The position numbers were made by a program, and so were the translations under genes. A DNA stretch of 34,380 nucleotides, taken from Fidelibacterota bacterium (GTDB lineage Bacteria > Fidelibacterota > Marinisomatia > SCGC-AAA003-L08 > GCA-2689995). The stretch lies in the NCBI GenBank assembly GCA_014381925.1, contig JACNKR010000060.1:1-34380 (forward strand), written 5' to 3'. The notes under the pieces are model-generated. The model had not been told where the DNA came from. It saw only the letters and a program-made list of their open reading frames with translations, and did not search any database. Positions 28,808-34,380 of the stretch are shown one piece after another; position 1 is the first letter of the stretch, and each line of letters opens with the position of its first letter.

Positions 28808-28909
28808 AAAATTCAATTTGTTCAATTTCCTATTCGGATTAAAATGATTAAAAGCATTTTGTGTAATTTGTAATTTTTTTATATTTTTTAAATTGAGATT
28901 CATCACAGC

Positions 28910-31900
28910 CTACTTAATTAAAATTAATTTTTGTGTTGCAGCATTTTGCCCTTGCTCCACTTTAAGTAAATATATTCCTGATGAAAAATTATTTGCATCC
29001 CAGATGAATTGATGATAACCAGCATCTATATATCCTTCATAAACCACATCAACTACTTGTCCAATCAGATTGTAAATATAAATTGAAGTTTGGCCATTCT
29101 CATTTAATGCTAATTTAAATTGAGTTGTAGGATTAAATGGATTTGGATAGGCTTGATTTAAATTGAAATCTACCGGTAAACCAATTTCTGATGCAAGCGG
29201 ATCTTTACCTAATAAAATATAAAAACTTTTAACTTCAAATCCAGGATCAATTTCAATTTCATTTATTGTCCGCATATCAAATAAATCACCATTTAAAATT
29301 AATGAAATATCAAATTCAGTATTTAATCCATTAAATTCCCATGATAAATTCATTGGGTAATTATTATTTTTACTATTTAAAGAAATATTCCAAATTTGAC
29401 TTTGATTAGCATTAATCTGTTTTCGAATATCTGAATAATATTTCTTTGAATCTGCAAAATTTCCATTTATATCCTCATCACCAATCCATTTTTTTTCTAT
29501 AAATATATCAAAGGGGAAATCAGAAACAGGTGATGGTAAATCAACTTCGTCTTCACCATACCTAAATCCATCGGATGCTAATTCACTCATACCAATTCGT
29601 ATTTCATCTGAAACTTTATTTTCGCCAATTGAGGAAATTTTTACATTCATAGACCATAAATCACTTTCCATTTCTTTTCCTAATTGGTCAAAACTATGTG
29701 GTCTAATTTTTAATAATAAATCACCTCGAGCTGCATGCCAAAAATATCCTTCAAATGGATGAATTGAGTTTGTAGAAAAATATCCACTTTCATCAAATCC
29801 ATGTAAAGTTGGTTGAACAAATCCAAATGAAACAGCTTCATCATAAGAGTATGTAGAATTATCCTCTAATCTAATAATTTCAAAATTTGTCTTATCAATC
29901 GGTCTAACTAAGGTATTTGAAATTAAATTCCACCCTTTATTCAAAATAATATCTGCTTTTGAGAATTCTCCCTGGACGACACTTAATGTATCATAATCTA
30001 TAAATTCTGCATTGGTAATTGGGTCACCATAAATTGTTAAATTTCCTTGAGCTGTATTATTTAAATAATACGCATCACCCATTTGCATATATAAATTATT
30101 AAATGATCCAGATTGTGTAAATCCAATCCATTCATATCCCCACTCACCAAATCCATGTGGTTCCTGAAATGCATCAATCATTCGAGGCATATATGGTTGA
30201 ACAGGAGGTCCAAAAATATGCCAACCGATATCGAAAATTCGAGTAACATTATTTGAGGAAATAGTAAATAACTCATCGCTCTCATCTTCAATTGTATTTA
30301 TCGATGTATTCCAGTCAAAAGGTGGAATTGAATCATTAATATCAAAATAATCTCCCCGATCATAAACAATTATTTTCACAAGAGTATTATGATTTATTTC
30401 TATTCCTTCACCCTTAATATAGGTCGTGTCTAAAATTGTTTCTTCACCATTAAAAGCTGGAGCACTTAGAGCAAAATTATCACCTGTATAATCTTGAATA
30501 GAACTGTCTAATTCTGAAATAAATGGTGTAAATATACTCGAAGTAATTATTTCAGCAAAACAAGTTGATTCCGCAATATTCCAATGATGACCAGAAGCTT
30601 CACAAGACATAGAATTTGAAAAATAGTTAGTAATGTCTGTATTATCACATATTTCAATATTTAATGTATCTACTGAACAACTATTTTCAGATTCTTTTTT
30701 ATAAAAATCTTCGGCTTGTATCCATGTATCTCCAGCATCATAAGATGTAAATAAATTTATTTTACCAATATTTTGAACGGATGATAATTCCAAAATAACA
30801 GGAAATGCTTTAATTGTTGGTATATAATTAAATTCAAGATTTCCATCATATTCAAATGATGATGCCCAAATTTCTGCTCCATTTGGAGTTAGTATTTGCA
30901 CGGTAGGAATATCAGTTGTTTGTAATGATTTTATTTCACTTTCAACACCTGATCGTCCATGGCTATTTAGTGGAATAATTTTATAATCAAATGATGATGA
31001 TGGCTGTAATCCATTATCAATGTAAACAAATGATGTCTGACCTTCACCTACAATCAAAGTATGTATTAATAAATTATCTCTATAAATTTCATATTCGGTA
31101 GCATTTAAAGATGTTGGATATTTCATTATTTCATTTTGAATTAATTCGTCTGCAACTAAATCAGAATAAGAATCACTTAATTGACTTAAATCTGACGCAT
31201 CCCATGTTAATTCAATATAATATAAATCTTCAAATGAATTATAATTTTCAATTACATCTGGTAATGGTTCTTCTAAAACAGTAATATTTTTTGAATCACA
31301 TCCTTCTGCCATATATGAATCATTAACACAAATTGTTAATATATTTTCACCTTCAGATAATTCAAACGATGGACTTAATTCTGACTCACCATTTTGCCAA
31401 TATATTGTTAAATCATCCAAGTCTGCATCATTCACTTCTGGATAACATCCAAAATTTTCATTTGTACAATAATATGAATAAGAAAATAAATCAGGTTCTA
31501 AAAATACAATTGTATCATTTCCTGCATTTGCTACAGGAATTTCATTGGGTTCAGGTAAGATTGAAATTATCATTTTAGAAGTATCAGCAAAACCATAGGG
31601 GTCAGTTACTATTAACTGCAATGTATCTACTCCAGCGGTACTCCGAGTTGTCAAAGTGTCGATGTTAATTGCAACAGCCCAATCATAATAGCCATTAGGA
31701 ACTGTTCCATTACTACCATCTATATATGGTTCGCCAAATTCATACTGACCACTGTTATTTATATCATCAAAAATTTCTGCTTCAATTGAACGATTCCATA
31801 AAGATGATAAAATATCAGTTGGTTCACCATTTAGACTATCAGGATCATATGAAAAATTTAAAATTTGTATATTTGCTAAATTAGTAGCAGGGTCACCATC

Positions 31901-34380
31901 ATGAGGAACTTCCCAGCGAGGTCCAGGCTCATTATTTGAAACCCAATCATAAAAATCATTATTAAATGAATTAACATTTACTGAACAAATTGGTGCAAAG
32001 TTTGGTTCAGGTAAAATAGTTACTAAGACAGTATCTTTATCAATATCATACCCATTAAATTGACCTAATCCCGATGGGAATGTATCTAAAACGGTTAACT
32101 CAAACTGATATTCAAGCGGAGTAGAATTTATTACTAATCCGGATTGAAATGTTGGTTCATGATTAGCAGAATCAATTAAAGATTGAATACTGTTTAATTC
32201 AGATAATTGTGCTGTACTATCACCTGAAATTTGATTCCAATAAAATCGTAGTCCTAACCCTTCTGGATCAAATCCTGATCCATGTAAGGCAACATTTACA
32301 ATTGAAGGATCTGGAGAACCATCATGTGGAGTTAAATAAGTATTTCCACACCCATATTCATTCCATGCACTATTTTCTCCACATAATTCATCTATATCAC
32401 TACCTGCATTTGCAATAGGTGGTAAATTAGACGCTGTTTCAATATCTAAAGTTTGAGAAACTCCTTTACCTGAATTATTCACCCCACTTAAAGTAATACC
32501 ATAACTTGTTCCATAAGATAAATTACCATTTCCAAAATGATTATATGAATATATTGAATTATCAAAAGATACTTCATTAGATCCATCATTAAATTCTAAA
32601 ATAAACCCAGTTGTTGGATATCGAGATGAAAATGAATTGCATATTTCAGTATTATCAAAAATTTCACAATTACTAGATTGCCCCCAAGATAAGTCTATAT
32701 TTGGCCTTAAAACTAGAGGATTTATGTGTGTATTTTCTGCAATTCCATTAAAATTAGGAATAACTTCAGGAACTATATTCCCTACAATAAACTGCATCCT
32801 ATATTCAGTTAATCCATTAATTTGAATATTAATTTCTGTATTATCATTAATTTTATAATAATTTACTTCATCAAATGCAGTTAATTTCATATAAACTGGG
32901 CAGAAATTTTCATCATTACTATCAGTAGGTGCATTTCCTAAAAAATTTAACAAATCAAAATTTAATGTAACAAAACCAGGCATATTAGAAATAAGAGCAC
33001 CTTCAAATATAGCTAAGTCTTCTTCAGTTGAATTATTTAAAGCATATAGATCATCATGCCTACTTCTAATTTCTTGTGTATAATGGCTTCCCCAACCAAT
33101 TTCTTCTTCTTCCCAATCTTCTCTTACAAAATAAAATTTAACATAATCTATAGCTGATGTAGTTGGAGGTTCAACAATATCTAATGCATTATCATAATGA
33201 TTTGAAGCCTCTTCTGAAAACCCAAAGAAATTATTTTCATCACTTACGGGGATATAACCAAAACCTAAATGATTTACTGAAACTTGGAATCCCCAATCTG
33301 GGCCATTTCCAGGAACTGTTGTAGTTACAAAAAATGGTATACCTTCAATTTGGCCAAATCCAGAAGTTGCAATTATTTGAAACTGATATGCTGTATTTGA
33401 CTGTAACTCTGAAATTAATATTGATAAATCTGTTGTTGAATCAATTTCAGTCCCATTATTTAATATGTGGTATGTCCATTCTTGTGCAATCAAACCATAA
33501 GATGGAGCTGATTCCCAGCTTAAATTCACACTGTATGGATATGCTGTTGTATCAACAGCCATATACCCATCGGCTCCAGCTTCAGGGAAAGAAGAAACTA
33601 TGATATCAGAAGATGAATTACTATTTGAAGAAGAAGATGCTTCACCCATTGAATTTGTATTACTTGCTGAAATTTCAGCTTGAAATGAAATGCCTGCGGT
33701 CAATGGAGAAAAAATAGCCGTTACTAAATTATTTTCAACATTAATTAGAATATCACCTTCTTCGTTCGATGCAGTAAAAATTAAATCACCTTCATTTCTA
33801 TTTTGATTTAAAAATGTAACCTCATAAAAATCTGCTTCATAAGATTCACCCCACTGTAATTCAACAAAACCTTCACCACTATCTAATATAACGGGATTAC
33901 CAGGCTGTGTTGGAGTTGGTCTTTCATTTGTAGAAACTGATCCTGTGTAATCAGATCCAATTATTTCATCATTTACATTTATTGCACATCCAAAAGCAGT
34001 AAGTGTATAATTTTCAACTGTATTCCACCCTATGTCATATATTATCGATGTTTCAGTTATTTGTAAACATTCACCATTATTTTCAAAACAGATTTCATAT
34101 GACCAAACAGTACTATCATCACAATTTGAAGATTCATTCCATGATAATTGAATTGCGGATGTTTGATAAGAGATAGAATTAAATGTCTCCTCTATAATAG
34201 TTGAATTAATAACTATATCTGTCGGTGCATAGGTACAACATGATTCGTCACTTCCATTTTGATTATTTGAACAATCTAAATTTTGACCAGTACTAAAATA
34301 ATTTGTTGCACCACTATCATTACATCCCCAATATTGACAACATGATAAATCAAAAATTCCAGCATTACCAGAACAATCAT
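28910..34380 (-). CDS. Giant multidomain surface protein, 5' end cut by window edge, paralogue of its downstream neighbour
   Basis: At least 1822 residues. I translated the frame from the TTG at 33703 back to base 34380 and met no stop, so that TTG is not the start and the N-terminus lies outside the window. Numbering from the edge: a Cys-rich C-C-Q-Y-W-G-C-N-D-S-G-A-T-N-Y repeat (1-50), similar to the G-C-x-D-x-x-A-x-N-Y repeats of FCB surface proteins; Fn3 modules (about 53-135, 150-240, 255-345); a beta-domain with H-Y-D and E-P-P (about 348-540); an Fn3-like module; three PKD-like domains starting near 653, 793 and 944, two with P-H-D-G; an Fn3 (about 1038); a P-N-G-A-E-I-W Ig-like module; a Cys mini-cassette (about 1245-1272); and G-W-N-L-I-S-N-T-L-V near 1481. 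The Y-P-N-P-F-N-P sorting domain is near 1745, ending K-L-I-L-I-K. The role is probably adhesive or structural. Confidence 0.92.
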   Translation of the reverse strand, partial: DCSGNAGIFDLSCCQYWGCNDSGATNYFSTGQNLDCSNNQNGSDESCCTYAPTDIVINSTIIEETFNSISYQTSAIQLSWNESSNCDDSTVWSYEICFENNGECLQITETSIIYDIGWNTVENYTLTAFGCAINVNDEIIGSDYTGSVSTNERPTPTQPGNPVILDSGEGFVELQWGESYEADFYEVTFLNQNRNEGDLIFTASNEEGDILINVENNLVTAIFSPLTAGISFQAEISASNTNSMGEASSSSNSNSSSDIIVSSFPEAGADGYMAVDTTAYPYSVNLSWESAPSYGLIAQEWTYHILNNGTEIDSTTDLSILISELQSNTAYQFQIIATSGFGQIEGIPFFVTTTVPGNGPDWGFQVSVNHLGFGYIPVSDENNFFGFSEEASNHYDNALDIVEPPTTSAIDYVKFYFVREDWEEEEIGWGSHYTQEIRSRHDDLYALNNSTEEDLAIFEGALISNMPGFVTLNFDLLNFLGNAPTDSNDENFCPVYMKLTAFDEVNYYKINDNTEINIQINGLTEYRMQFIVGNIVPEVIPNFNGIAENTHINPLVLRPNIDLSWGQSSNCEIFDNTEICNSFSSRYPTTGFILEFNDGSNEVSFDNSIYSYNHFGNGNLSYGTSYGITLSGVNNSGKGVSQTLDIETASNLPPIANAGSDIDELCGENSAWNEYGCGNTYLTPHDGSPDPSIVNVALHGSGFDPEGLGLRFYWNQISGDSTAQLSELNSIQSLIDSANHEPTFQSGLVINSTPLEYQFELTVLDTFPSGLGQFNGYDIDKDTVLVTILPEPNFAPICSVNVNSFNNDFYDWVSNNEPGPRWEVPHDGDPATNLANIQILNFSYDPDSLNGEPTDILSSLWNRSIEAEIFDDINNSGQYEFGEPYIDGSNGTVPNGYYDWAVAINIDTLTTRSTAGVDTLQLIVTDPYGFADTSKMIISILPEPNEIPVANAGNDTIVFLEPDLFSYSYYCTNENFGCYPEVNDADLDDLTIYWQNGESELSPSFELSEGENILTICVNDSYMAEGCDSKNITVLEEPLPDVIENYNSFEDLYYIELTWDASDLSQLSDSYSDLVADELIQNEIMKYPTSLNATEYEIYRDNLLIHTLIVGEGQTSFVYIDNGLQPSSSFDYKIIPLNSHGRSGVESEIKSLQTTDIPTVQILTPNGAEIWASSFEYDGNLEFNYIPTIKAFPVILELSSVQNIGKINLFTSYDAGDTWIQAEDFYKKESENSCSVDTLNIEICDNTDITNYFSNSMSCEASGHHWNIAESTCFAEIITSSIFTPFISELDSSIQDYTGDNFALSAPAFNGEETILDTTYIKGEGIEINHNTLVKIIVYDRGDYFDINDSIPPFDWNTSINTIEDESDELFTISSNNVTRIFDIGWHIFGPPVQPYMPRMIDAFQEPHGFGEWGYEWIGFTQSGSFNNLYMQMGDAYYLNNTAQGNLTIYGDPITNAEFIDYDTLSVVQGEFSKADIILNKGWNLISNTLVRPIDKTNFEIIRLEDNSTYSYDEAVSFGFVQPTLHGFDESGYFSTNSIHPFEGYFWHAARGDLLLKIRPHSFDQLGKEMESDLWSMNVKISSIGENKVSDEIRIGMSELASDGFRYGEDEVDLPSPVSDFPFDIFIEKKWIGDEDINGNFADSKKYYSDIRKQINANQSQIWNISLNSKNNNYPMNLSWEFNGLNTEFDISLILNGDLFDMRTINEIEIDPGFEVKSFYILLGKDPLASEIGLPVDFNLNQAYPNPFNPTTQFKLALNENGQTSIYIYNLIGQVVDVVYEGYIDAGYHQFIWDANNFSSGIYLLKVEQGQNAATQKLILIK

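Noticed and set aside
28808-28906. N-terminal extension of the 2518-residue protein from GTG 28906 or ATG 28903
   Set aside because: It would put 33 basic and polar residues before a typical signal peptide. It remains possible because the start would be 3-6 nt from the upstream stop, so it is noted in the entry.
957-29150. The dispersed 18-22 bp repeat as an insertion element or CRISPR repeat
   Set aside because: All copies lie in frame over the same protein motif, with no regular spacing, terminal repeats or transposase.

Overview
The window looks like a piece of the chromosome of an AT-rich marine bacterium of the Fibrobacteres-Chlorobi-Bacteroidetes (FCB) group. My best guess is Marinimicrobia (SAR406). 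This rests on the 16S 5' end, very low GC, C-terminal Y-P-N-P-F-N-P sorting domains on most large proteins, a PorV/PorQ-type barrel, a TonB receptor with a carboxypeptidase-regulatory-like N-domain, and few Shine-Dalgarno sites. The phylum is an inference, not a database result. Every supported gene is on the minus strand, so transcription runs from high to low coordinates.

Layout from right (upstream) to left (downstream): (1) 34380-21251 holds two giant, related, multidomain surface proteins. The first is cut by the window edge, is at least 1822 residues long, and has no stop back to base 34380. (2) 21104-10192 is a tightly packed set: a lipoprotein, a TonB-dependent outer-membrane receptor, a 1471-residue secreted protein with a variant sorting domain, and a PorV/PorQ-family barrel. 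Spacers are 2-9 nt. (3) 10169-722 is an array of secreted proteins: a jelly-roll/Fn3 protein ending in a dockerin, an M43 metalloprotease fused to an FG-GAP propeller, a BNR/sialidase-like propeller with an internal dockerin, and two small proteins that look cohesin-like. (4) A strong intrinsic terminator (669-697) closes the array. (5) Bases 700-371 hold candidate rRNA promoters and a structured leader. (6) Bases 370-1 are the 5' end of a 16S rRNA gene.

Reading of the whole: this is a locus for export and display by the type IX secretion system (T9SS). Seven of the eight clearly exported, non-barrel, non-lipoprotein products carry a recognisable T9SS-type C-terminal domain. The eighth ends in a dockerin and could be held by a cohesin-like partner. 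A PorV-like shuttle is encoded beside the cargo, but no core T9SS gene (PorK/L/M/N, SprA, PorU) is present. The same short modules recur in unrelated proteins here: an acidic N-G-x-W-D-x-x-E-P-F repeat, a C-x-x-x-G-x-x-W...C mini-cassette, and a PKD-like domain with a P-H-D-G insert. These are the least explained features of the region. No mobile element, CRISPR array, tRNA or phage gene is visible.
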